Assembly (NCBI RefSeq): GCF_041504345.1
Contig: NZ_CP167894.1
Coordinates: 1-64,000, forward strand
From: Vibrio sp. BS-M-Sm-2
GTDB taxonomy: Bacteria > Pseudomonadota > Gammaproteobacteria > Enterobacterales > Vibrionaceae
Reading direction: 5' to 3'
DNA length: 64,000 nucleotides
Shown piece after piece: positions 30,071 to 37,621 of the stretch (positions within the stretch are counted from its first letter, which is position 1; every line of letters starts with the position of its first letter). The notes beneath the pieces were generated by a model. It had not been told where the DNA came from. It saw nothing but the letters and a program-made list of their open reading frames with translations, and made no database searches. The position numbers and the translations under genes were made by a program.

Positions 30071-30553
30071 TTAGTCGCGGAAGTTGTCAAACTGGAATGG
30101 TTGACCAAGCTCACCGCTGCGAACTAAAGCCATAACAGCTTGTAGATCATCACGTTTCTTACCTGTTACACGAACTTTGTCGCCTTGGATAGAAGCTTGA
30201 ACTTTGACTTTGTTGTCTTTGATTAGCTTAACGATCTTCTTAGCGACATCCGTTTCGATGCCTTGCTTAAAGATAACCGTTTGGTGCCAAGTGCGACCTG
30301 TTTGGTCAGCAGCCTTCGCTTCCATCGCGTTAGGATCAACATTACGCTTTGTTAGGTTGCTACGAAGGATATCGCGCATTTGCTTCAGTTGGAAATCGTC
30401 TTGAGCAGTCAATTTTACTGATTCATCTTTGTAATCAAAGCTTGCTTCAACTCCGCGGAAATCGAAACGAGTCGATAGTTCGCGGTTTGCGTTGTCTACC
30501 GCGTTACGCAGTTCTACTGCTTCTACTTCAGAGATAATGTCAAATGATGGCAT
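30071..30553 (-). CDS. yajQ: Nucleotide-binding protein YajQ
   Basis: This is a YajQ/UPF0234 family cytosolic protein. Members bind nucleotides, and in Xanthomonas a member binds cyclic di-GMP and acts in transcriptional control. The 160-residue product starts [20 protein letters not shown] and carries the family stretches [22 protein letters not shown]-like [15 protein letters not shown], and [17 protein letters not shown]. The ribosome site AAGGAA overlaps the TAA stop of the upstream aroH-like gene, with 12 bp between the genes, so the two are very probably cotranscribed and translationally coupled. Its molecular role in Vibrio is not shown by the sequence. Confidence 0.95.
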   Translation of the reverse strand: MPSFDIISEVEAVELRNAVDNANRELSTRFDFRGVEASFDYKDESVKLTAQDDFQLKQMRDILRSNLTKRNVDPNAMEAKAADQTGRTWHQTVIFKQGIETDVAKKIVKLIKDNKVKVQASIQGDKVRVTGKKRDDLQAVMALVRSGELGQPFQFDNFRD

Positions 30554-30565
30554 TGTGTTGTTTCC

Positions 30566-31624
30566 TTAAGCTAAGTTTCTATCTTTAATTGCTGTTGCAA
30601 GCATGTCTAGCATTGTTGCCGTATCTTCCCAGCTTAGGCATGGGTCCGTAATCGACTTGCCATATTCTAGGTTGTTGATGTCTGTCATTGGCTGGTTGCC
30701 TTCAATAATGAAGCTTTCTGCCATGATGCCTGCAATTTGGTTCTTGTTAGATTTAATTTGCTCACAAATGTCTTGTGCCACTTCTAACTGTTTACGGTGT
30801 TGTTTCTGACAGTTAGCGTGGCTAAAGTCTACAACCAAACGTTGAGGTAGGTCGAATTCAGCCAGTTGCTTACATGCAGTATCTACAGATTCAGCGTCGA
30901 AGTTAGGGCCTTTATCACCACCACGTAGAATAACGTGACCGTATGGATTGCCAGAAGTACGGTAAACCGTCATGCGGCCGTTCTTATCTGGCGAGTAGAA
31001 GTAGTGTGAAGCATGTGCTGCACGAATTGCATCGATAGCAATCTTGATGTTGCCGTTGGTTGCGTTCTTGAAGCCAACTGGGCAAGACAGTGCAGAAGCC
31101 ATTTCACGGTGAATCTGAGATTCAGTCGTACGAGCGCCAATCGCGCCCCAAGTGATAAGGTCCGCAATGTACTGACCTGTGATCATATCAAGGAATTCAG
31201 TCGCAGTAGCTAGGCCAAGCTTGTTGATATCTAGAAGAAGCTTACGTGCTTTGTTCAAACCTGTTTCAAGAGCGTACGAACCATCAAGGTTAGGATCGGT
31301 AATTAAACCCTTCCAACCTACAACAGTACGAGGCTTCTCGAAGTAGGTTCTCATTACAACGAACAGTTCATCTTTGTACTGGTCTTGAATTTGACTTAGA
31401 CGTTCAGCGTAATCAAGTGCCGCATCTGTATCGTGAACAGAGCAAGGGCCTACGATAACTAATAGGCGGTTATCACGACCAGTTAGGATATCTTCGATTT
31501 GGCGGCGAGAATTTTTAATGCGCTCAGCAACGTCGTCAGTAATAGGGTGTGCATTGCCTAGTTCGGCAGGAGTTGGCATAGGACCCAGAGCTTGGGTTCT
31601 CAACTCATCAGTTTTTAATGGCAT
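30566..31624 (-). CDS. aroH: 3-deoxy-7-phosphoheptulonate synthase, AroH-like
   Basis: The enzyme condenses phosphoenolpyruvate and erythrose 4-phosphate, the first step of the shikimate pathway. The 352 residues carry GPCSVHD, the PEP-binding EKPRTVVGWKGLI, GAIGARTTESQIHREMAS and the metal-site region VVDFSHANCQKQH. Among the three E. coli isoenzymes it is closest by eye to tryptophan-sensitive AroH: TDELRT near the start, VMRTYFEKPRTVVGWKG, SPDKNGRMTVY, RTSGNPYGH and SHANCQKQHRKQLEV all follow AroH instead of AroF or AroG. I saw no TrpR or TyrR box in the 207 bp upstream. Feedback specificity is inferred from similarity only, and annotation pipelines may call it aroG. Confidence 0.93.
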   Translation of the reverse strand: MPLKTDELRTQALGPMPTPAELGNAHPITDDVAERIKNSRRQIEDILTGRDNRLLVIVGPCSVHDTDAALDYAERLSQIQDQYKDELFVVMRTYFEKPRTVVGWKGLITDPNLDGSYALETGLNKARKLLLDINKLGLATATEFLDMITGQYIADLITWGAIGARTTESQIHREMASALSCPVGFKNATNGNIKIAIDAIRAAHASHYFYSPDKNGRMTVYRTSGNPYGHVILRGGDKGPNFDAESVDTACKQLAEFDLPQRLVVDFSHANCQKQHRKQLEVAQDICEQIKSNKNQIAGIMAESFIIEGNQPMTDINNLEYGKSITDPCLSWEDTATMLDMLATAIKDRNLA

Positions 31625-31831
31625 GTGATAGCTTTTTTATTCTATTGCGAAGTGGTTAAGATAACGGAATTGAACAGAGGAATAAACTCTCTTAAGTCAA
31701 AGTTATCTCTGTTATTGCTAATATTCTTATTTTTATCAGCAGGCCAGCGTCAAATAAGGGATTTTCACTTGTATTAACAGGCAGCTATCGGTATTTTCGT
31801 TTGAACACAACATAAAAATGCTGGAGCAGCA

Positions 31832-32719
31832 ATGACTCAAGAAAATCAAAGCACTTTGCACCCAGAACTTGTTTTAGGTGATGTGCTGCCTTCTTACAAC
31901 GATAATAATAATTCCAACCACTTATACGTTTCATTATCCGAACTGGTAATGGACCGTGTCTTCTACCACCCAAGTATTGAAAGTCATCTAGATACACTTA
32001 CTGATATCGAAAAAACGTCTTTAAATGCGATCCTTGGTGATAAAACAGTTGATGAGCATTTTGTTTCGACCTTGGTGATTGCGATTCAAGCTGCCGTTCA
32101 GCCAAATCACACTTCTGTTCGTATCGCATTAAGCAGTGCAGACAGCTATGGTTTCCGTTCACTGCTAGGCGGCAATTGTGAAGCTGAAGAGATTAACCCA
32201 GCGCTCGGTATTCGCGGCGTAGCTCGTTATGCGACACCAGAGTACAGCAAGGCTTTCGCTTTAGAGTGTCAGGTCATTAAAACGTTGCGAGAGCAGGGTA
32301 TTAACGTTGAAGTGGTTGTACCGTATGTACGAGCATTAAGCGATGCTGCTAAGATTATCGATCTGCTTGCCGAGCAAGGCCTACCACGTGGTCTGAACGG
32401 TTTGAAAGTACTGTTCTCGTGCGATGTGCCGTCTGCAGTGCTACTAAGCGAAAGATTACTGCATTACTTCGATGGTGTTGTGGTAAACATTGATAGCTTA
32501 GCGTCTTTCGCTTTAGGTGTAGACAAGCATAATGAAGCTCAACAACATGCTTTTGATCCTCAAAATGAGGCGGTTATTACCTTGTTGGATATGATTGTTA
32601 AAGCGACACTGCACGCGAAGAAACCAGTACTGCTAGTGACCCAAGGCTTAGTGGATTACCCACGCCTACAAGGTTACATTGCCGATCTTGAAGGTGTAGA
32701 AACGGTCGTGACTGCATAA
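31832..32719 (+). CDS. PEP synthase-like TIM-barrel protein, probable pseudoenzyme
   Basis: This 295-residue protein aligns without large gaps to the C-terminal PEP-binding barrel of PEP synthase: NPALGIRGVARYATPEYSKA, FALECQVIK, VEVVVPYVRALSDA, GLPRGLNGLKVLFSCDVPSA, LLHYFDGVVVN and FALGVDK. The ATP-grasp and phosphohistidine domains are absent. By position against E. coli PpsA, the arginine of VIVRMSDF is Ala, the CEIP glutamate is Asp, the SND pair is IDS, and the catalytic Cys of ICGQGPSD is Val in LVTQGLVD. Only the RG-x-RY arginines persist. A catalytic role is therefore unlikely; a binding or regulatory role is possible. A GGAG ribosome site precedes the ATG. The gene is monocistronic, with a terminator behind it. 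Confidence 0.85.
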   Translation: MTQENQSTLHPELVLGDVLPSYNDNNNSNHLYVSLSELVMDRVFYHPSIESHLDTLTDIEKTSLNAILGDKTVDEHFVSTLVIAIQAAVQPNHTSVRIALSSADSYGFRSLLGGNCEAEEINPALGIRGVARYATPEYSKAFALECQVIKTLREQGINVEVVVPYVRALSDAAKIIDLLAEQGLPRGLNGLKVLFSCDVPSAVLLSERLLHYFDGVVVNIDSLASFALGVDKHNEAQQHAFDPQNEAVITLLDMIVKATLHAKKPVLLVTQGLVDYPRLQGYIADLEGVETVVTA

Positions 32720-32788
32720 AATAGCTTGTTGTTTTAATCAATCAACGTGCTGTATCAGTTTGTTTGAAGCGAAAAAGCTTTGAGAATG

Positions 32789-32824
32789 AAAGAGATATCA
32801 TTATGCGATGATATCTCTTTTTTA
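32789..32824 (+). terminator. Terminator after the PEP synthase-like gene
   Basis: The ten-base-pair stem AGAGATATCA / TGATATCTCT is followed by a T run. It lies about 70 bp past the stop. Confidence 0.85.
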
Positions 32825-32895
32825 TAACATTTTTTTGACATTCACATCACTAACCGATTAACTGGTCTGATGACTGAATTGATTAGGCAATCCGA

Positions 32896-33381
32896 ATGTT
32901 GACCCCTCTACAAAAAGCAAATTTCTACTTGAGCATGTTTGGCTTTTTTAAAGTGCCTCTGATCTGGTTATGCAGACCAAAATTGCTCGCATTGGATAAC
33001 CAGCATGTTGAGGTCAAAATCCCTCTTAAAAGACGAACGAAGAATCACCTTAATAGTATGTACTTTGGCGTATTGGCTGTGGGTGCTGATGTGGCGGGTG
33101 GTTTTCTTGCGATGAGCAAATCTCAGCAGCAAGGTGAAAAGATTTCGTTGGCATTTAAAGAGGTGACGGGCAACTTCTTAAAGCGTCCGGAAGGCGATGT
33201 GCATTTCACTTGTAACGATGGTGAGTTGATCAACACCATGCTGGCAGAAACCATGTCTACAGGGGAGCGTGTAAACCAACCTGTAACCATTATTGCGACT
33301 TGCCCATCTTTGCATGGTGACGAGCCAATGGCCGAGTTCACGCTAACGCTTTCGATTAAGAAAGTCCCGTCTAGGAAATAG
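32896..33381 (+). CDS. DUF4442 family protein, hotdog-fold
   Basis: This 161-residue protein is of the DUF4442 type, a PaaI-like hotdog-fold family related to acyl-CoA thioesterases. Visible features are a hydrophobic N-terminal helix (FYLSMFGFFKVPLIWLC), the family core NHLNSMYFGVLAVGADVAGG with HLNSMYFG as the probable active-site loop, FLKRPEGDVHFTC and a final beta strand MAEFTLTLSIKK. No partner gene suggests a substrate. The ATG at 32896 has a poor ribosome site, and no better in-frame start is visible. Function is not established. Confidence 0.75.
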   Translation: MLTPLQKANFYLSMFGFFKVPLIWLCRPKLLALDNQHVEVKIPLKRRTKNHLNSMYFGVLAVGADVAGGFLAMSKSQQQGEKISLAFKEVTGNFLKRPEGDVHFTCNDGELINTMLAETMSTGERVNQPVTIIATCPSLHGDEPMAEFTLTLSIKKVPSRK

Positions 33382-33454
33382 TTTGGAAATAGATGGTCCT
33401 TTTGAATAAGTGGAGAGCGGTATGTGAATTGAATACACACATACCGTAACAAGA

Positions 33455-34810
33455 TTAAGATTCTTGAGTGATTTGCTCGATGTCCACTATCTTTGAACGG
33501 TTCATTACGATTTTCCAACGGTAATAGGTCGGTTCGTTATCGTGATTGTTCTCTTTAATGATTAGGTTGAGCAAGTGACGCTTTTCTACGGATTCACGGC
33601 TAACTTGCCCTTCATTCAAGCGATACACCTTATTTGATCCCTTATCCATCAAACGGGTCAGCGCTCTGAGACTGATAGATAGTGTTTCACGAGTCTCTTC
33701 ATAACCACTCATGAACGTCGACGTCGACATCTCCGTATGCGAACGGTAATGCAATATTTGCTCTTCGCGTTGAACGACACGCTTCTTACGTATCGATTGA
33801 ATACGGTCTGCTAACTTGGAGAAATTCGCATAGTCCAACCATTCAAGCTTATGGCCGACAGACTTATTGGTCGTTGGGTCATAGTAACGACGCTTCCATT
33901 TCGGCTTGCCTTTACGCAGCCAGCGCCAAAGGATGTCTCTCAAGTCATCTTTGAAGATTTCACGCAACGCATAGATAAATGACATCGACACGATGAAAGA
34001 GGCCGTAATTTCGCCCAAGAAATCACGGGCCAAAATGACGGTTGTCGTCACCACCACCATAACTAAGCCAGTCGCGATACCTTTAACGGCACGTTTGACG
34101 TTTTTACCCATGGAGGTGGTCTTCTCCTTGAGTACGATAGGGTGTTCTATCAAACGTCGCAGTAGTCTCATCTTATTACTCAGACGGGTGACGTCTTCAC
34201 GTACTTTAGCTGAGTTGTAGCGATTAAGTTTTCGATGGGCTGTCTCTTTTTCACAAAGCGTCAAGAGGCGCTCTTTTATCGTCGAGTATTCGCTGCCACG
34301 TGGCATATGTGATACCAAAGATAAGAACTTTTGCTCCGTATACCAAGAAAGGTAATTATCGATATTGGCATAATAGCGCTTTAGGTTTTCTTCATAAGGA
34401 ATACTACGACGAAGCTTCTTCAAGATGTCTAACGCGAGCTCAATGACTTCATCAACCTCATCAGCTGTTACGTCGTCACTATCAGTTTTATTCAAGCTGT
34501 TTACTGCTTTATCTAAAGCAATAACATATTGGTAGGCGAACAAACTCAAACTGACACGATACTGTGTTGTCGATAAGCGTCCACGTTTTGCCAAGCGGCT
34601 ATGTACTAGTGGTAATAGTGTCTTGTCACTATAGTAAGCGCGCTTTTGAGTAATTGAGCTGTAGAAAAAGGCACTTTCAGAAAGTACTTCAGGAGTCAGT
34701 CCGAGTTCACCGGGAATGAATAGATAAACGTCCATGTCGAGCTTTTTGGTCTTCGCCATCGCATGGTTAATTTTAAGTGTTATCGCATCTTGTTTGTCAA
34801 TGGTGATCAA
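33455..34810 (-). CDS. Unrecognised membrane protein
   Basis: I do not recognise this 451-residue protein. It starts at a TTG codon with a well-placed AGGAG ribosome site six bases upstream, which supports this start over the ATG 17 codons later. The N-terminal half is charged and helical. Two adjacent hydrophobic segments follow (GIATGLVMVVVTTTVILA and ITASFIVSMSFIYALRE, about residues 247-285). A strongly basic patch comes next (RKGKPKWKRRYYDP), then a hydrophilic C-terminal domain ending with a likely beta-rich fold. The layout suggests an inner-membrane protein with two cytosolic domains. It is transcribed alone, converging on the DUF4442 gene and diverging from the S1-domain gene. Confidence 0.75.
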   Translation of the reverse strand: MITIDKQDAITLKINHAMAKTKKLDMDVYLFIPGELGLTPEVLSESAFFYSSITQKRAYYSDKTLLPLVHSRLAKRGRLSTTQYRVSLSLFAYQYVIALDKAVNSLNKTDSDDVTADEVDEVIELALDILKKLRRSIPYEENLKRYYANIDNYLSWYTEQKFLSLVSHMPRGSEYSTIKERLLTLCEKETAHRKLNRYNSAKVREDVTRLSNKMRLLRRLIEHPIVLKEKTTSMGKNVKRAVKGIATGLVMVVVTTTVILARDFLGEITASFIVSMSFIYALREIFKDDLRDILWRWLRKGKPKWKRRYYDPTTNKSVGHKLEWLDYANFSKLADRIQSIRKKRVVQREEQILHYRSHTEMSTSTFMSGYEETRETLSISLRALTRLMDKGSNKVYRLNEGQVSRESVEKRHLLNLIIKENNHDNEPTYYRWKIVMNRSKIVDIEQITQES

Positions 34811-34870
34811 CGATGTCTCCTAGAATGTAAAAATATGAATGAAACTAGCGAAAGCATATCAGAGATCACG

Positions 34871-34876
34871 TATAAT
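34871..34876 (+). promoter_or_regulatory. Candidate -10 box of the S1-domain gene
   Basis: A perfect TATAAT lies 32 bp ahead of the ATG at 34908. No clear -35 match sits 17 bp upstream. It lies inside the longer possible reading frame that begins at 34839, which argues that the shorter start is correct. Confidence 0.45.
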
Positions 34877-34907
34877 CTCCGCCAAATTTAAAGTAGAGAC
34901 AATCTTG

Positions 34908-35747
34908 ATGATTAATATTGGTCAAATAAACAACTTAGAAGTAGTAAAACAAGCAGACTTCGGTGTATTCCTTGACGCTAGCGACTATGGAACCGTGTTG
35001 CTGCCGAAACGATTTACTCCTGAAGGTGTTGAAATTGGTCAAAAGCTAGATGTGTTCTTATACATTGATTCTGATAACCAGATCGCTGCAACCACTGAAA
35101 CCCCAATTGCCCAAGTAGGCCAGTTTGGCTTGATGACAGTTGAAGGTGTTAACAGTACGGGGGCATTCATGAGCTGGGGCGTGAAAGGTAAAGACCTTCT
35201 TGTTCCTTTCAGCGAGCAGCGCGGTCGTTTAAACGAAGGCCAGTCAATCTTAGTCTATGTGTATATCGATAAAGCATCGAGCCGCATTGTAGGTACAACA
35301 AAGTTCAACAAATGGTTAGACAACACACCTGCGACTTATAAGCAAAATGAACAAGTGGATCTTATAATCGCTGAACGTAGCCAATTGGGTTACAAAGCGA
35401 TTGTGAACGGTGAACACTGGGGTATGATTTTCCCGTCAGACATTATCGGTAAGCTGTTCATTGGTAAAACGCTAAAAGGCTACATTAAAAACGTTCGTGA
35501 AGAAGACGGTAAGATTGACTTATCTCTTCAGAAGATTGGTGTAGCTAAAATGGATGACCTGAGCACAAAGGTTCTTGACCTACTTGAAAAGAAAGGCGGT
35601 TACTTGCCTCTGAATGATAAGTCTTCTCCTGAGGTTATTTTCTCTGCATTCAGAACCAGCAAGGGTACTTTCAAGAAGACGATAGGTGGTTTGTACAAAT
35701 CTGGTAAGATCACTATCGACAAAGAAGGTATCAGCTTAGTTAAATAA
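34908..35747 (+). CDS. S1-domain RNA-binding protein, CvfB/YitL family
   Basis: This is a 279-residue protein of the CvfB (YitL) type, with tandem S1-like OB folds followed by a winged-helix domain. OB-fold pieces are ADFGVFLDASDYGTVLLPKR, GQKLDVFLYIDSD, TGAFMSWGVKGKDLLVPFSE and GKTLKGYIKNVREEDGKIDL. The C-terminal winged helix contains SPEVIFSAFRTSKGTFKKTI and GGLYKSGKI. Family members bind RNA and affect virulence factor expression in Staphylococcus; the target here is unknown. The chosen ATG gives the family-typical start MINIGQINNLEVV. The extra 23 upstream codons overlap a -10 box and look non-coding. Confidence 0.88.
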   Translation: MINIGQINNLEVVKQADFGVFLDASDYGTVLLPKRFTPEGVEIGQKLDVFLYIDSDNQIAATTETPIAQVGQFGLMTVEGVNSTGAFMSWGVKGKDLLVPFSEQRGRLNEGQSILVYVYIDKASSRIVGTTKFNKWLDNTPATYKQNEQVDLIIAERSQLGYKAIVNGEHWGMIFPSDIIGKLFIGKTLKGYIKNVREEDGKIDLSLQKIGVAKMDDLSTKVLDLLEKKGGYLPLNDKSSPEVIFSAFRTSKGTFKKTIGGLYKSGKITIDKEGISLVK

Positions 35748-35762
35748 GCTAACCTGTCGGTC

Positions 35763-35793
35763 AAAAAAAAGCCCAAACCTTCCTGTTTGGGCT
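35763..35793 (-). terminator. Minus-strand terminator near the S1-domain gene
   Basis: The stem AGCCCAAAC / GTTTGGGCT has a six-base loop and is followed on the minus strand by eight T. On the plus strand it is followed by TAGGGG, so it does not terminate the S1-domain gene well. Its orientation implies a minus-strand transcript ending here. Confidence 0.8.
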
Positions 35794-35860
35794 TAGGGGA
35801 AAGGGCTCCGAAGAGCCTACGCTAATTGTTTTAATCTCTGGACCATAGATAGAAGTCTAG
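35763..35860 (-). ncRNA. Possible small RNA ending in a strong terminator
   Basis: Read on the minus strand, this piece contains a GGCTC-TTCG-GAGCC hairpin with a cUUCGg tetraloop (about 35803-35816), a pyrimidine stretch CCTTTCCCC, and then a nine-pair terminator stem with eight T. That is the layout of an Hfq-type small RNA 3' end. The 5' end is uncertain; the boundary given is only a guess. I could not see a strong promoter. Alternatively it is a back-up terminator for rsmF readthrough. Confidence 0.3.
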
Positions 35861-35975
35861 TTTAAATTCTCCAATAAGCGATTTTTGTTTTTTAAAATAG
35901 CGACTTGAATTGATATTTGTATAATTAAGTGTTGATTTTTCAGTGCTTCCCTTGAAATGAACTAGCCGACAAGAA

Positions 35976-36020
35976 TAGAAAAAGCCCAAACAATGAATGT
36001 TGTTTGGGCTTTTTGTTTTT
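35976..36020. terminator. Bidirectional terminator between S1-domain gene and rsmF
   Basis: The long stem AAAAAGCCCAAACA / TGTTTGGGCTTTTT is followed by T-rich sequence on both strands. It serves the convergent S1-domain gene and rsmF. Confidence 0.92.
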
Positions 36021-36050
36021 CTCAGTACAGTGTGAGCTTTAATCGAACGA

Positions 36051-37472
36051 CTAGAAAAGGTTTTTGTCGCGTACTAGCTCTCTTGGTAAGCCGTTCTTCA
36101 GTCGGTTACCTACCCATTTACCAAGGCCGATGATTGCGCCGTTGTATTTTACTAGCACTTCGCCTTTGCCTGACAAGCCTTCTGGGCGAACGTCTCGGCC
36201 CATGAACCATTCTCGAGCATCTTCGATGCTGAGGTCTACGATGTTAGCTTCATTACCTGTCGCGAGCGTTGTCGCGACTTGGTGCTGCCATCGGTAACCT
36301 TTTTTATGGGTTTCCGCGATCTTAATTCCCATGCGAGAGAAACGGAATTCACCGATCATCGGCTCTAGCGCTTCTGGGAATAGCCAAACGTCTTTATCTC
36401 GAATCCAAACTTGAGTATCACTTGGCAATTCGATATCGAGAGTACACATTAGTTGTTCAGCGACTTCTTGCTGAGTTTTCTTTGATGCTTTCTCAAATGG
36501 GAATTTACCCATACGTTTTTTAACTTCTGGTGGAGTAACTGACGCTAATTTACGGATACGTGCAACGAAGAAACCTTCTGAGTCATACACCTGTGGGAAA
36601 ATGTGTAGAAAGCCTTCTTCTGTTGTGGTTGCTTTCGCATTGTCGAACAGTGATTCAAGGGATTCGAATTCTACCGCATCACCAAAGGTCTCTTTTAGGT
36701 GATGGCACACTTGTTGGTTCTCTTCAGTACTTAACGTACATGTTGAGTAAACCAAAATACCATTAGGTTTAAGAGCATGAAACGCGCTTTCAATCAGATC
36801 TTTTTGAGTGTCAGCAATATCGACTACAGATTGATAAGTCCAGTTCTTCATCGCATCAGCGTCTTTACGAATGGTACCTTCGCCAGAGCAGGGCGCGTCT
36901 AGCAGCACAGCATCAAACTGTTCTGGTAACCAACCACCGAAAACTCGACCGTCAAAGTTACTTAGAGCGGCATTACGAACACCACAACGTTCGATGTTAG
37001 CGTGAAGGACTTTCACACGGCTTGCTGCGTATTCATTGGCAACCAATACACCGCGATTATTCATTAGCGCAGCGATTTGAGTGGTTTTAGAGCCTGGTGC
37101 AGCCGCAGTGTCTAACACCGCTTGGTAATCAGCTTCACCTTGGAAAAGTGCCGAAGGTGGCATCATCGAGCTGGCTTCTTGGATGTAGAAAAGACCAGAC
37201 ATGTGTTCTGCCGTATTACCTAGTGGCGCTTCACTCTCATCAGCTGTAATCCAAAAGCCCGTTTCGCACCAAGGTACAGGTTCCAGTTCCCAGCCTTTCT
37301 CTTTTGCTCGTAGGAGGAAGTCTTCAACACTGATTTTCAATGTGTTGACTCGAATACTTTTACGAAGTGGTTTTTGGCATGAAGCGACAAAAGAAGCCAT
37401 ATCTAGATGACTAGGCATGATTGCTTCGATGTGCGTTAGGAATTCTTCTGGAATATATACGTTAGCGTGCAA
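36051..37472 (-). CDS. rsmF: 16S rRNA (cytosine(1407)-C5)-methyltransferase RsmF
   Basis: The enzyme methylates C1407 of 16S rRNA in the assembled small subunit. The 473 residues show the NOL1/NOP2/Sun pattern: KSIRVNTLKIS near the start, SAM-binding VLDTAAAPGSKTTQIAALM, release-cysteine motif LLDAPCSGEGTIRK, and catalytic-cysteine motif VYSTCTLSTEENQQV. The C-terminal PUA-like domain includes DVRPEGLSGKGEVLVKYNG. Length is close to E. coli RsmF (479). It lies downstream of letA-letB on the same strand, as in E. coli, but a terminator separates it from letB. Confidence 0.96.
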   Translation of the reverse strand: MHANVYIPEEFLTHIEAIMPSHLDMASFVASCQKPLRKSIRVNTLKISVEDFLLRAKEKGWELEPVPWCETGFWITADESEAPLGNTAEHMSGLFYIQEASSMMPPSALFQGEADYQAVLDTAAAPGSKTTQIAALMNNRGVLVANEYAASRVKVLHANIERCGVRNAALSNFDGRVFGGWLPEQFDAVLLDAPCSGEGTIRKDADAMKNWTYQSVVDIADTQKDLIESAFHALKPNGILVYSTCTLSTEENQQVCHHLKETFGDAVEFESLESLFDNAKATTTEEGFLHIFPQVYDSEGFFVARIRKLASVTPPEVKKRMGKFPFEKASKKTQQEVAEQLMCTLDIELPSDTQVWIRDKDVWLFPEALEPMIGEFRFSRMGIKIAETHKKGYRWQHQVATTLATGNEANIVDLSIEDAREWFMGRDVRPEGLSGKGEVLVKYNGAIIGLGKWVGNRLKNGLPRELVRDKNLF

Positions 37473-37545
37473 AAGAGTATCTCGATTTATTGCATTAATG
37501 CGGTGAGTTTAAAGCAAAATGAGGCCGTCCTAAACCATATTTATA

Positions 37546-37580
37546 GCAAACAACAAAAATGCAGCCTAATGGCTGCATTT
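37546..37580 (-). terminator. Terminator between letB and rsmF
   Basis: The stem AAAATGCAGCC / GGCTGCATTTT has a four-base loop, with TTTTTGTTGTT following on the minus strand. It lies about 40 bp after the letB stop. Confidence 0.85.
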
Positions 37581-37621
37581 TGATGAAGAATTAATCTTCC
37601 TGAAACGTGTGGGAATTCACT

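Larger units (their letters stand above)
35748..36050. other. Intergenic region with two related terminator hairpins
   Basis: This 303-bp gap separates the convergent S1-domain gene and rsmF. It holds two terminators with the same AGCCCAAAC stem sequence, about 210 bp apart, and, on the minus strand, a GGCTC-TTCG-GAGCC hairpin next to the first of them. The AT-rich middle (35840-35970) has no reading frame of note. A small RNA on the minus strand is possible. Confidence 0.6.

Noticed and set aside
31625..31831. TrpR or TyrR operator ahead of the DAHP synthase gene
   Set aside because: I looked for the known aroH and TyrR box patterns in this gap and found no acceptable match.
33418..33446. 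Hairpin CGGTATGTG / CACATACCG between convergent genes
   Set aside because: Neither strand has a T run after it, so it is not supported as a terminator, although it may stabilise 3' ends.
33123..33518. 131-codon minus-strand frame over the DUF4442 gene
   Set aside because: It lies antisense to a better-supported gene and runs into the 3' end of the unknown membrane protein. No start signal is evident.
34839..34907. Longer N terminus of the S1-domain protein
   Set aside because: The extra 23 codons cover a TATAAT promoter element and are unlike the family start.
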